Of a stretch of DNA of 64,000 bases, positions 1 through 10,386 are shown piece by piece; the first letter of the stretch is position 1, and each line of letters opens with the position of its first letter. The DNA lies in assembly GCA_964017065.1 (NCBI GenBank), contig OZ024788.1, positions 2,155,021-2,219,020 of the forward strand, given 5' to 3'. The position numbers and the translations under genes were made by a program. The notes under the pieces were generated by a model. That model had not been told where the DNA came from and did no database searches. It saw nothing but the letters and a program-made list of their open reading frames with translations. The DNA is from Haliclona indistincta (lineage: Eukaryota; Porifera; Demospongiae; Haplosclerida; Chalinidae).

Positions 1-349
1 CATGAATCAGTGAGGAACGACTTCACCGAACCTCGTGGATGAAAGTATCCATCGAACGTACATCAGCAGTGACGCCGAGCTACTTGCTACGCTGCCATGT
101 AGCTACTTTCCGGTTTCATCCTGTCTTTGAGTAGCTGTAGCGCCCTGGATAAACCTGACGTCACCTACATTGCTAACGGCGTGGCCCTCCTATCTAGCTT
201 TCTTCTGGCCTTTTGATCGCTGTTCAAGACACTGCATAGTCTCTGTTCGACATTGTTGTAGTATTTTATCAAAATGAAAGTTGTTTGTGTTTCATCGCAT
301 GTATTTTGTAATTAAATTCACTGCATATCGGCATGTTAACACCTGGTAG

Positions 350-454
350 ATAGAGCACTGCGGTGGAAAATAGAGCACTGTAGAACAATGGGTTTAGGAA
401 AATAGAGCACTGTTTGAACAATGGGCAGTGCGTACTATGGAATATAGAGCACTG
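350..454. repeat. irregular repeat of ATAGAGCACTG
   Basis: The 11-mer ATAGAGCACTG occurs four times, at 350, 370, 402 and 444, twice followed by a related GAACAATGGG spacer. This is an old, diverged tandem array with no visible function. Confidence 0.7.
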
Positions 455-622
455 TCGGCGCCTTTGATCTTGTATGGTATCATACTCTAAAGTATTATAA
501 TACAACACAAAAGAAATCTAAAATTATTAGCTACAAACAAAACCAGAACACCTTGTTTTGATATGAAGAAAAGTGTTTAGCTGCTCCACAAAGGGTCACA
601 TGAACCTGATTTGAAGCAAATC

Positions 623-812
623 TGTGCACTAAGCAGTGTCTAGCTGCCTCACAGAGGGTCACTGGTAGAGCCAGGACACCTGTGCACTAAGCAGTGTCTA
701 GCTGCCTCACAGAGGGTCACTGGTAGAGCCAGGACACTTGTGCACTAAGCAGTGTCTAGCTGCCCCACAGAGGGTCACTGGTGGAGCCAGGACACCTGTG
801 CACTAACCAGCG
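623..812. repeat. 58-bp tandem repeat, three full units
   Basis: Units starting TGTGCACTAAGCAGTGTC begin at 623, 681 and 739, each exactly 58 bp apart, and a partial unit begins at 797. A degenerate copy (TAGCTGCTCCACAAAGGGTCA) precedes them near 578. Copies differ by only one to three bases, so the expansion is recent. Confidence 0.9.
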
Positions 813-1182
813 CCTGTCTAACTACCTACTGGCAAAGCAAGGAAGGTTGTATTATAACCTTGTAATGTGACTTATGGAACCCGGACAGCTGGGGTTGAGA
901 GACAGGAATCAAACTGCACCTCTCACTGCAGCTGTAGGCAGTCCCACCTGAGCCTCTAGTGGTCAGTGAGACACAGCCAGTGCTCTCCAACACACAGAGA
1001 AACGCACGATGAGATCAGTAAATTGTGATATAATTTCAGGTACATTAAGGTAGTGCCCCAAGCTCTTACAGTACATTTACAGGAAAACACAAACAAGTTG
1101 TTCATTAAGAGCATAATGTGTTATCAAACACACATGTCAACACAGACAACAAGCTAAGTACAAGATCTTGTCTCAGGCTCAC

Positions 1183-2530
1183 CTGTCAGCGTATCCGCCT
1201 GGAATTATTCTGGATATGTAGATGGGACAGCGTTGCTCCCGACCTCCCATTACATTGAATCCAAACCCTTCGCTGGTCTAGAGAACACAAGAACAACAAC
1301 ATAAAACCACATGACACAATCTATGTACACACGCAAGCACACAACAGTTTCAATTTTTAATCTAGAAAGATAACTGCTGAAAATTTGAGTGTGTTATAGA
1401 TGTATTTTGATAGTATAGAGAGTTTTTTTATTTTTTATTTTTAGAGAGTGAACAAAGAAACTATTGTTCTCACCTTTTCAAGCTCTACCACTCGTGGATG
1501 ACCTTGACCTTCGCTGGCAGCAAACGCAGCTACTGTTGCCTGGAGGAAGTAACCATGGTAACCACAGTATAATAACCAACCCCCTAACACACACTATGTC
1601 ACTGAACTGACAACAGTGCAGCTTGTTGTCAAACAGCGTAACCAAGGTGCTGGTATTCTGATGAGAGAACATGCAGGGAGGAATGCTTGTAGACAGGCAA
1701 GGCATGTGGGTGTACAATGTATGCATGAAACACACATCCCAAGTTGTGTTGGATTGATAATGTTATTCACAAAGCTTACGGAACATAAATTTCGCTTGCT
1801 CATGCACTAAATGATTTGGTTTGTGACGCAAAGAAACTAATAAGTGTATTTGCACTGTGCAAGCAATAGTTGACACCCCTCTCTCTCTCTCTCTCTCTCT
1901 CTCTGTGAGTATGAGTCACTCCCTACCTTAGCAGTGGCTGTGGCTCTAATATCAGGACTGCCCATCACATCCACCGTCTGATAAACATGCTCATAGACCT
2001 GTAGAGAAACAAGGCCTTCAGTTAAAACTCAAACTCTCAAAGTGACAGAGACACCATGGGAAGCTTATAAAGCTTTACAATGATAAGCTTGATGTTATCT
2101 AGTTATGATAACGTTACGTACATCCTTGACTTGACTGAAGAATGAGCTAATCAATACTTGTCTCAGCTGCCCCATCTGTTCCTTAGGAAGAACTGTGTCA
2201 TCACCTGGAGCGCGGAGGAGAGAGAGAGATTGTTTACATTAGTACAACGTTTGTTGACGAGTAACAGACAAAGATCAAGTTGTGCGTAGAGTACTTACGG
2301 TCTAATAGCAGTCCGAGTAGCTCTATGATCCTGGTTACGTCTGTAGGAACAAGAGGGGGAGGGATGAACAGTAACAGACTCGAGGAAGCCTAGAGCGCTC
2401 GTTCTACAAGCGCTGCATCTCGTGGATGCGTAGACTACAACTATGACGCCATGTAAAGCTTACCTCTGTCCAGATTGAGAGGAGGGTTGCGATTTTGAGG
2501 CCGGGCGGGTGCTTCTCTCCGCTCAGCCAT
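1183..2530 (-). CDS. lin7: Lin-7 homolog, L27-PDZ scaffold protein (partial, 3' end outside window)
   Basis: Small polarity scaffold of animal cell junctions and synapses. In known members the L27 domain binds CASK or PALS-type MAGUK proteins and the PDZ domain binds receptor C-termini. Six exons are visible on the minus strand: 2464-2530, 2299-2340, 2122-2204, 1927-1998, 1474-1539 and 1183-1277. All have GT-AG borders and matching phases. The product starts [13 protein letters not shown]. The L27 region covers exons 2 to 4 ([13 protein letters not shown], then [19 protein letters not shown]). Exon 5 gives [20 protein letters not shown], highly diagnostic of Lin-7. Exon 6 opens the PDZ domain with [13 protein letters not shown] and [14 protein letters not shown]. 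The rest of the PDZ domain is off the left edge. The start ATG at 2530 is the only in-frame one upstream of the L27 region. No break was seen in the visible part. Confidence 0.95.
1881..1905. repeat. (TC)n microsatellite
   Basis: Uninterrupted TC dinucleotide tract in the lin-7 intron just downstream (plus-strand left) of exon 4; on the gene strand it is a GA tract. Confidence 0.9.
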
Positions 2531-4812
2531 CTTTTCATCAATGGAATGTCAACAATGTACTCCGAATACCTTCGCGCACGACCGTTTTATTCCGTATGAG
2601 AATGAGATGATGAGAATGCTGTCACATTAACATATTTTTATTCCGTATTAGAAATTCCGGACATGCACACTGGGCTGCTATCCTGACGTACACGGAGAGA
2701 AACAGCACAGCTGTCCACCATCTTCGACGTGGTTGCTGAAGAAGATCCCTCCGTGTAACAACGACCTTTGACTGTAAGTTTCAACGCATCAACATATCTG
2801 TGAAACATCTGGATTAATGTAAATCTCTGTCTGTGTGCGAGTTTATTGGAAATCAAGAATCTTGCCTCGAATTCTTAGTGTGTGAATGGCTTCGTGTTTC
2901 AACACGGTGCACATGTGTTTTCGTATTTAGCTGTGGGTGATCCAACCACGCCGTGCACCCTCGTGATAATTGCTCAGCAACTGTTTGTCAAATTAGAGCC
3001 GTGTTTAGAACACAGGCTCCTCGAGCAGTCTCCTAATGGGGGTGTATTGCAACTGTGTGATGTTGTGGTTTTTGTATCTTCCTGGTGTTCTGTTGAAATA
3101 GAAAGGTGATATGAAATAGACATGAAGTGACAACATCAGTTCTCTTATAGAAGTATTATATCAGAAAGAGTTGCCTGTGTTTATGTGTGTGTTGTCCCTA
3201 ATCATATTTTATGTGGTATTTATTAGAGATCTAAGCTCTTTGCTAATTATTTAATAAGGTTACAGCAGCCATGGATTAGCAATGCTGGACAATGTAACAA
3301 AGCTGTGTGCTTGAGTGTTTGGTGACCGCTGGTCTAGAATCCAGTATATTTACATGTGCTGTTCTAATACAAGGTTTGTACAGGGTGTCAATGTCACTGT
3401 ACAGCTGTTTTATCTGTGTGTCTGTTGTATGGCGAACAGCAAATGACAAATCTTAGTATTTTACTGCTTTTGAAATATCTCCATTTACTGAATATGATTT
3501 TAAGGCTGCTTTGGCAACAAACGGTTTGTTACAGGACCATATTTCTGTATAATCCAAAAGTGGGGTTTATGTACATCACTCTTCGTAGAGGAGTGATGGA
3601 AAGATAACCTTGTGTTCAGTTTTGCTTTAAGCTGTTATGATATCTAGCTTCATTTTCAATTCAGCTCTTGATTTTTTTACAGTAAGTTATATTTTATGGT
3701 TAAAAGCTTGATAGATTATAGTGGAGCCCTTTTAAGGCGGACACCATTGGGACCAACGAAATTGTCCATCATATAGAGAGGGTGTCCTCTGGTCAGGGGT
3801 TTACTATACATTATGTGGGTTATATTTGGAATTCAGTATATAAGTGTCCATTATAGAGGGATGAGGGGTGTCCTCTAAGAGGAATTCCACTGTACTCCTT
3901 TATTTGCATAAGCCCGAGTTGTGTGTTGTAGCAGCAATGCGCAGTTTGTGAGCTTGTGTTTATTCAGATATAACCTTCCCTTCTCTTTGCTGTCCTTTGA
4001 TAATCTGAACTGTACCACACTGCATTGCATCAACCACAAGAGTATTTCTTGTCAAATTTACTTCCCCCCACACTGCTTGTAGATGTGGTTATTTGTCTTG
4101 ACATGTTCATGTATTATTGTTACACATTACCCAGAATGCTGTCTAGCAGAGAGCAGTCATCATTTTCACATATCCATCTCCCAATGTTTATTATGTCGAA
4201 TTATAGACCATTTGCTGTTTTTCAAAGTGGGTTACAGAGCACTAATTGTTTGCATTACGGATGGAGCAAATTGACTGTAGATATTTCGAATGTGTTTATT
4301 AGTTTTGTCCAAATCAATGTTATTTTTTAGTAAAGTGTTGATATTTCTAGTTGCCCATCTTTGTAATTCTAATTACCCGTATAGAGTTCGATATTACTGT
4401 CACCTCCCACTTTCTCATGTTACAATATGTGGATTCATTGGCCTATCATCTTTCATGCCCACTTAGCCGTGATATTTTGAATTCAGTTAGCTTTCTTTTG
4501 TGTGTGGTCATGATTCCATTAAGCACAGCTGGAGTTCAGCTATAATGGTGGTTTAGAAGCTATACTGATACATCAAATACCAATCCAGAGTAGCCCTACA
4601 TGGACGTGTGTTTGTATGGGCGACCATAGGCATGTTCATAATAAGCATCTGGGCGCTAGGTGTTCTTGTAGTGTGTAGGTAGCTATGACAACAAAGCTAC
4701 ATTTTCTGCATTCTACTTTACCCCTCTCAATCTCTATCTCTTTACTTTTCGATCCTCTTACTTTTTAGATATTTAATCGTGAAGGTGATAAGTGAAACCA
4801 CACCCATCTAAC
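2531..4812. other. divergent intergenic region between lin-7 and the acidic-protein gene
   Basis: The two genes are transcribed away from each other across this 2.3-kb region, so it should hold both promoters. A TTTTTAG at about 4768 could be the acceptor of a 5'-UTR intron of the plus-strand gene. Short ORFs here (for example 2882-3109) have no recognisable motif. One small transposon lies at 3719-3892. Confidence 0.5.
3719..3892. mobile_element. small TA-flanked MITE
   Basis: The left end reads TAGTGGAGCCCTTTTAAGG-CGGACACC and the reverse complement of the right end reads CAGTGGAATTCCTCTTAGAGGACACC. These are imperfect terminal inverted repeats flanked by TA on both sides. TA duplication and a CAGTGGA terminus fit a pogo or mariner-type non-autonomous element. 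It has no coding capacity (174 bp). Confidence 0.6.
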
Positions 4813-6410
4813 ATGGAAGGGAAAGGTTTATTTGACGATGTTGATGATAGTAAGTAGACCACACCTTTCCTCACTCACTCGCTCGCTTACTCACTCACTC
4901 ACCCACTCCTCTCTCTCTATATAGGCGAAGATATTTTTGCTGAAAAGACCCCTCCCCCAGCTCAGCCTGTAGCAAAGAAGGGAAGCAGGGAGACCACTCC
5001 TGAGATATTTGCCAAGATGCCCTCTGAGAGCCAGATGTCCTTCAGTCCTCTCTCTAAAAATAAACCAGAAAATGTTAGTAGCTAGACATTAATTTTCTTA
5101 ACTCACTCACACACTCACTCACTCGCTCACACACTCACTCAATCACTCACTCACCCACCCACCCACTCACACACTCAATCAATCACTCACCCACCCACTC
5201 GCTCACACACTCACCCACTCACTCACACACTCACTCACTCACCCACTCACACACTCACTCAATCACTCACCCACTCACACACTCACTCAATCACTCACCC
5301 ACCCACCCACTCACTCACCTTACTCACCATCCACTCTCATACTGTTACTCAATTTACTGCTGTTACTCAATTTTTGTTAGTTGTTTGAGGATGACGACGA
5401 AGAAGGACTGTTCTCACCCTCATCCAAGCCCCCAACCACAGGTACCAGTAACTATCCACTATCTTAGAAACAGAGCCTAGAATATTCTGTCTTGTTTAAG
5501 TGTTGAGCGAGTGTCACCTTCATCCACTGATGTTTCTGTACACTAATGTCTAGCCTCGTACCCAGGCCTGCTCTATTGAGCTGAAGGCCTGGTACACACT
5601 GTTCGCGCATGCGTGTAATTAAAAAACACGTGCGTTTCTCACTTGCTCTGAATTCAGCACAATGCTCACTATTTCAGCTCACAACGTCGCGTGCTAGACA
5701 CAAATCAGCTAAACTTACCTTACAAGTAAGCGTCAGCTGCGCGGACGTTCGCTAAGCACTATCTACGTTGTGTTCATCACGTGGCTAGTCAAGTAACAAG
5801 GAGAAATGTACAGTAAGTATCTGCGTTTTAACCGGATGTTGGCTAAATTAAACGCATGCGCGAACAGTGTGTACCAGGCCGTCAGCTCAATAGAGCAGGC
5901 CTGGGTACGAGGCTAACTAATGTCATACACTAATGTGTTCAGTCTTTGTACTCACTGTTGTCTTTTGGAGGATGATCAGACACTGAACACATTAGTGCAC
6001 AAAGGTGACACACTCTGTGCTTCAGCATTGCAGGAAAACAGCAAAAATCTCAAAAATTGCGGCTTTCCATAGCTAAGCCAATTTTAGCTTCCCTATTTTA
6101 GTTTTTACAAGCACCAGTTTCTGTTCTACAAAGAAATACATAACTTGAAGTTACTTTCTCTCAGCTACAGTGCCTGAGGGTGATGAGGGCGCTGCTGCTG
6201 CTACTGATGAGAAGGAAGAAGATGATACGTTTGAGATGATCGATCCAGACGAGGCGCCCAGTGTGGAGGAGGCCGAGCGACAACTGGATGAGATCCAGAA
6301 AGAAGTGGACAGGAGGAAGGAAGAGGAGGAGAGGAAAGCTGGTGAAGATGACCCTGATGGAGCTGGAGGTGTGTTGCTATGAGCACTGTCATATCTCTCT
6401 TTCAATTTCT

Positions 6411-6470
<60 letters not shown>

Positions 6471-7444
6471 CTCCTTCTCTTTCTCCCTCCCTTTCTCTCT
6501 CCCTCTCTTTGGACTCTTCCTCCCTCACTTTGGACTCTTTCTCCCTCTCTTTCTCCCTCCATCCCTTTCTCCCTCAATCCCTTTCTCCCTCTCTCCCTTT
6601 CTCCCTCCCTCTCTCCCTCCCTTCCTCCCTCCCTCTCTTTCTCCCTCCATCCCTTTCTCCCTCCATCCCTTTCTCCCTCTCTCCCTTTCTCCCTCCCTCT
6701 CTCCCCTCCTTCCCTCCCTCCCTCCTTCATATCTATAGGGAGTCGACTTGCCTACACCGCTGCTGGGCTATTTGATGAAGGCAAACCCGGCAAGGAAGGT
6801 TAGTTTTGATGGTCAATATTGGATAGAGCATGTGTTTCAGATTAGTTATGAATTGAGTATGTAAGTTACATGCATACGAATTGTTTTGCACAGGTTCTCC
6901 AGCCGCTGCTTCTGATCCTCATTCCAATACCTCTACTCCGGATTCTGGTTCGTCTCTCTTGCATGGGATTGTCTGCTTGCTAGTTAATTACTTTGCGTGT
7001 TAGTAAAATGTTCTTTACCACACAGTGATTTTTCAAGAACGTGCAATGCCAACTGCCCACCGCGAGTGAGGACTACATGCGCGCGAAGTGATTTCAAGAA
7101 GCTGAGCAGCTCAAACCATGATATTAGAAGGCGGTAGACTTATGACTTTTCTACAGCAGGTGTTCACAGCTGTCGTCTGTGCAAAAGCGATGTTGCAAGA
7201 GCGCATGCGCGCAATGATTTTTTCAAGATCTTAAAAATCGCTGTAGTTGTTTGATGGAATTCCCTTTTATAAAATTCCCTGTTTTAATAGAATTTTCTGC
7301 CCCTCTCTCCATCTCTCTTTCTTTTCTCTCTCAGAAAACCGTCCTCTCCGTCGTTCTGTTGTCACGGTCACGGTCACTCAGAGCTCGTCCAAATCCTCCT
7401 CACGTGAACCCACCCCAGCTCGAGAAGAGACCATTCAACCCGAG
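4813..7444 (+). CDS. acidic multi-exon protein with LF-(D/E)n-LF motifs (3' end not seen)
   Basis: Unrecognised gene. Seven exons join in frame with GT-AG borders: 4813-4849, 4925-5073, 5381-5441, 6165-6368, 6739-6798, 6894-6947 and 7335-7444. The product starts MEGKGLFDDVDDSEDIFAEK. Exon 3 encodes LFEDDDEEGLFS. These two stretches resemble the acidic LFa-type motifs of endosomal WASH-complex tail proteins, or the acidic N-termini of sorting nexins 1 and 2, but nothing else proves either. Exon 4 encodes a charged, probably coiled-coil stretch (EEAERQLDEIQKEVDRRKEE). Exon 7 encodes RRSVVTVTVTQSSSKSS and ends at a consensus donor. No next exon was found before the minus-strand array begins at 8448. 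Reading through the donor gives a stop at 7496-7498, so a short alternative end is possible. Exon phases agree throughout, which makes the structure reliable even though the identity is not. Confidence 0.75.
5101..5335. repeat. (CTCA)n/(CCCA)n tetranucleotide array
   Basis: Intronic (between exons 2 and 3 of the acidic-protein gene). Degenerate CTCA/CACC units run for about 230 bp; a shorter tract of the same motif lies at 4869-4912 in the previous intron. Confidence 0.9.
5551..5915. mobile_element. Mutator-like MITE with 9-bp target duplication
   Basis: Both ends begin TAGCCTCGTACCCAGGCCTG in inverted orientation, and the inverted homology extends about 65 bp (through GTACACACTGTTCGCGCATGCG). 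The element is flanked by a perfect 9-bp direct repeat ACTAATGTC at 5542-5550 and 5916-5924. Long terminal inverted repeats with a 9-bp target duplication are typical of the Mutator superfamily. The 365-bp element has no ORF of note and sits in the intron between exons 3 and 4. Confidence 0.85.
6409..6729. repeat. (TC)n and CCCT polypyrimidine tract
   Basis: A pure TC run (to about 6466) is followed by some 260 bp of CTCC/TTTC units. It fills most of the intron between exons 4 and 5 and generates spurious long ORFs on both strands. Confidence 0.95.
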
Positions 7445-8447
7445 GTTAGTCATACTTCACTTCTCTCTATAGCTACCAGTATAGCTACTAAGGTATAACG
7501 CTATTACTATACACAAGACTTGGGTCGAAGCATTAATTTTACATGTAACTGGTATAATAAAAAATTATACGTGTATAACTGGTATAATATAATATGCATG
7601 TGTAACTGGTATATTGTCTGGTGTAATAATGTGTCATGTGCAACTTGAAACTGGTAAGTGTTAGTGTTTGATTGTAAAATGACGCTCTGTGTGTATGTAT
7701 AATAATGTATATGATTCATTGAAGGTAAGTGTTGTTTTGCTAAAGATACCATCTACTTGTACCTCATTTTGCTAGTCTGGTGTTCAATATACTTTACACA
7801 TGTGTATGTATCATGCGTAAATCAGTGTTGAATTATAGCTAATATTTGATGCACACCGCATAGACAAGAAAACACAACATGGTACATGTATTTCAAACAG
7901 GGAAACTGCCTAGTTTAAATTATTAGCGACATAAATGGATAGAGCAGTATGCTCTGGTATTTGTCTGCTAGTTACGTATGGCTGGCTCTCTGTTGCTCAC
8001 GAATTTTTAATCATCATTCATTACAAGTAGCAGTTTATTATCATTGTTCTCTTTATATTGACCCAGTGTTGTTTAAATATACTAGTACTATAACACATTT
8101 ACTTTGGGGTTAGTATACCAAACTAAAGCTAAATTTCATCTAAACTTGAAGTAAAATTCTCTATTCTAAGGCAACACGGTTTTCTTGCTGGTAATGGTAT
8201 CGGAGTACTCTTAGTCTAAGTTTCATGTGTGGTGATTTTGAAGGGTATTATTTGACGCTTATAGCCTTATACCACCAAATATCGTGCAAGAAAAATTAAC
8301 TTTTAAACGTATGTAAACCTTTAATTTGTTAGTACAAGGGTACACTAGATTTTAGGTATTGTGTAAAAAAGTGTTTTTAGGTAGGTTGCTAAATGAGAAC
8401 TGTCTCATCAACTATAGTAATAACATTGTTTGTTGTCTGCTATATCA
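7445..8447. other. AT-rich gap at array boundary
   Basis: Contains three or four TAACTGGTATAAT-like units (7546-7615) and otherwise no recognised exon, RNA gene or repeat. It separates the last visible exon of the plus-strand gene from the first minus-strand family gene, with the two 3' sides facing each other. Confidence 0.4.
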
Positions 8448-9596
8448 CTAGATGATGCTGTCTGTCTGGCTGTCTTCTGTTAGATCAATATGTACGCTGC
8501 GTTGTCGTGTTGCCCTCCTCTGTCTCTTAGGCATTTGAGTTTCATCGAATGTTACTCCGCGTCTTTTTGACGAACGACTACTCTGTTGCGGTGGGGTTTC
8601 TTTTGGTTTCGTCTTTGTTGGGGTGGCTCCTCTTGTCTGAGGGTGCTTCTTCGAGCTGGGGGTAGTCGCTCCTGTTGTCAGAGGTTGCTTTTGGGGGTAG
8701 AGTCTTGTAGCTGGAGAAGAACCAGCCTTTCCTCTAGTAGGAGTACCTGGTGCTGTATCTTGGTTTATAGTTGGTGATGATAGTTGCACACTTGGTACTC
8801 TTCCAGTTGCTTGTTGCACACTTGGTCCTCTTCCAGTTGCTTGTTGCACATCAGAACGGACAGCGAGAGAAGGAGTTGTATGTGGAGCTGATGAATTTGG
8901 AGTTGGCTGCTTTTGTTGTGTGCTTGCACCTTTCTTCCTCGGAGGAGGAGTGATAGTGGGAGATGAGGGTGGAGGGGTGTGACTTGGACCTGGCTCTGAG
9001 TACTGGCACATGGTTGATGATGATGCTTCTCCCTTGTACCTGAATGCCATGTAAACTGCGTATGCATAGTATTTCTCTTTTGTTGCTTGTCCAGTAGAGA
9101 ATGACTCGTTGATCACTCTTGGGTCAGGATGAGAGAGAAGGTAGTGATGGAGGAGCTTCTGTTCCATAGCTAGTGCAAAGTCTTCTTGATGCACTCTATC
9201 TCTGCATTTCTCTGGCATTGTCTCTCTAGTAATGGCACCCAGTACCACTAACCCATCTCTACCATACTCTTGCTTCTTATGATCCTGCCAGCGACTGCCA
9301 ATACCATTCTTCTTCCATGTGTGGTGCTTGAGTGGATGAAATTTCTGATGTCCTCTTGCCTTTCTCCTTCTTTTAATATAAGTCTTACCAATGTATATCT
9401 TGGCTATTGTTCTATCTGAATGTAGCTCAAGCTCTCTTACAGTGTCCTCTAGTTGTGCTATCAGCTTCTTCTTGATAGCCTTCACTTCTGTCTGTCCTGC
9501 TATGTTAGCTGGATTGGCTGAATAGTTTCTAACAGCTCCTGTACACAACAGTTCAAATTCAGCTCCACCAATGGTTGTCCTGCTTACGGTAGACAT
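8448..9596 (-). CDS. GIY-YIG-like domain protein with Ser/Thr/Pro tail (family member 1)
   Basis: Family reference copy, 382 aa, single exon, ATG start. The head (residues 1-190) is the shared domain: Y25 in NYSAN, a helical segment (IKKKLIAQLEDTVRELEL, 41-58), Y68-I-G-K-T, R102 and H106 in SRWQDHK, strand GLVVLGAIT, E145 in AMEQKLLHHY, and a closing strand AYAVYMAFRY. The order Tyr, Tyr, Arg, His, Glu parallels GIY-YIG nucleases such as the LEM-3/ANKLE1 group. Fold and activity are inferred, not shown. The tail (191-382) is predicted disordered by composition. It has a SEPGPSHTPPP linker, an RRGVTFDE motif of the PP1-docking RVxF type (about 345-352), basic PKRQRRATRQR, and VHIDLTEDS near the C-terminus, which resembles a SUMO-interacting motif. 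A nuclear protein is likely. Confidence 0.85.
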   Translation of the reverse strand: MSTVSRTTIGGAEFELLCTGAVRNYSANPANIAGQTEVKAIKKKLIAQLEDTVRELELHSDRTIAKIYIGKTYIKRRRKARGHQKFHPLKHHTWKKNGIGSRWQDHKKQEYGRDGLVVLGAITRETMPEKCRDRVHQEDFALAMEQKLLHHYLLSHPDPRVINESFSTGQATKEKYYAYAVYMAFRYKGEASSSTMCQYSEPGPSHTPPPSSPTITPPPRKKGASTQQKQPTPNSSAPHTTPSLAVRSDVQQATGRGPSVQQATGRVPSVQLSSPTINQDTAPGTPTRGKAGSSPATRLYPQKQPLTTGATTPSSKKHPQTRGATPTKTKPKETPPQQSSRSSKRRGVTFDETQMPKRQRRATRQRSVHIDLTEDSQTDSII

Positions 9597-10386
9597 AGCA
9601 CAGACTCACTGTATTATGGTTACGAGGCTAGATCCTTCTCGGCTAGATCAACTAAAGGGCGTGTTTTGCTCTACAGTAAAAGCGGTGTAGTGTAAACTAT
9701 GAATAAAGTTATTCTGCTACGCTATTTGTATTGCAGCTGTATGCTAGCCTCATTCCCAAGATTGTTGAGTCTGGGTATCAGACTGAACATTGTACATGTT
9801 TGTGCATGACCATAAGATTATGGTAGAGATTGGTACATGACTTAAGTAACATTGTAACATTCTGTGTACATGGGTTCCTGTACACAGAACAGGAACCCAT
9901 GATTATAAGTGCACTGAGAATCAAGATTCATTTGTGATGATAGTTTGTAACTCAGTTCATGTTATACTTAACACAGAAACTGGTTATCTATGGTTATGGA
10001 ATGCTGCTAGGATCAGTTTCTGATCTCAACTAGTGAGGATCTTACTTTGGTTCTTTAAGAGCGAGTCTAAGAAGCAGGCTTTAGTTTTGAATTTGACTGG
10101 TTGTGTGTGATTAGAAATAGCATTGTTTGATATCTGTGGTACTGTATGCCTCTGCATGCTGACTGTGTTGTCATGCAGAACGGGGATTTTTAATAGTTAG
10201 ATAACGTTAATAAATAATTATTGTGTACAGTATAGCCAGTTGATTGTGATAGTAACATAAAGTTTGATTAGAAAAAGAACCAAAATTAACCAGCCTTAAA
10301 AGTTACAATAACTTATTAATTACGAAAGTAACTGTGAAATGAAAAACATGACATTTAATGTATTTACTGCGGTCTGCTATTGTGTC
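9597..10386. other. intergenic spacer with short hairpin
   Basis: Holds the upstream region of family member 1, including the AACTATGAATA motif at 9695, and the 3' flank of member 2. A 13-bp perfect stem (CATGGGTTCCTGT at 9869-9881, complement at 9889-9901) with a 7-nt loop is the only other structure noticed. Confidence 0.5.
9695..9705 (-). promoter_or_regulatory. conserved upstream motif TATTCATAGTT
   Basis: On the gene strand TATTCATAGTT, 99 nt upstream of the member 1 ATG. The same 11-mer precedes several other family genes, so it is a candidate core-promoter or initiator element. Confidence 0.4.

Larger units (their letters stand above)
1..1182. other. non-coding left edge (lin-7 intron or 3' side)
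   Basis: No exon is visible on either strand. The following lin-7 exons (the rest of the PDZ domain) must lie beyond the left edge, so this stretch is most likely lin-7 intron. It carries the two short repeat tracts listed separately. Confidence 0.5.

Noticed and set aside
2882..4545. Short plus-strand ORFs in the divergent spacer
   Set aside because: AT-rich, no conserved motif, and one overlaps no splice-compatible exon of the neighbouring genes.
6151..6803. Several overlapping ORFs rich in Arg/Glu or Leu/Ser-Pro on both strands
   Set aside because: They are translations of the TC and CCCT microsatellite in an intron of the acidic-protein gene.
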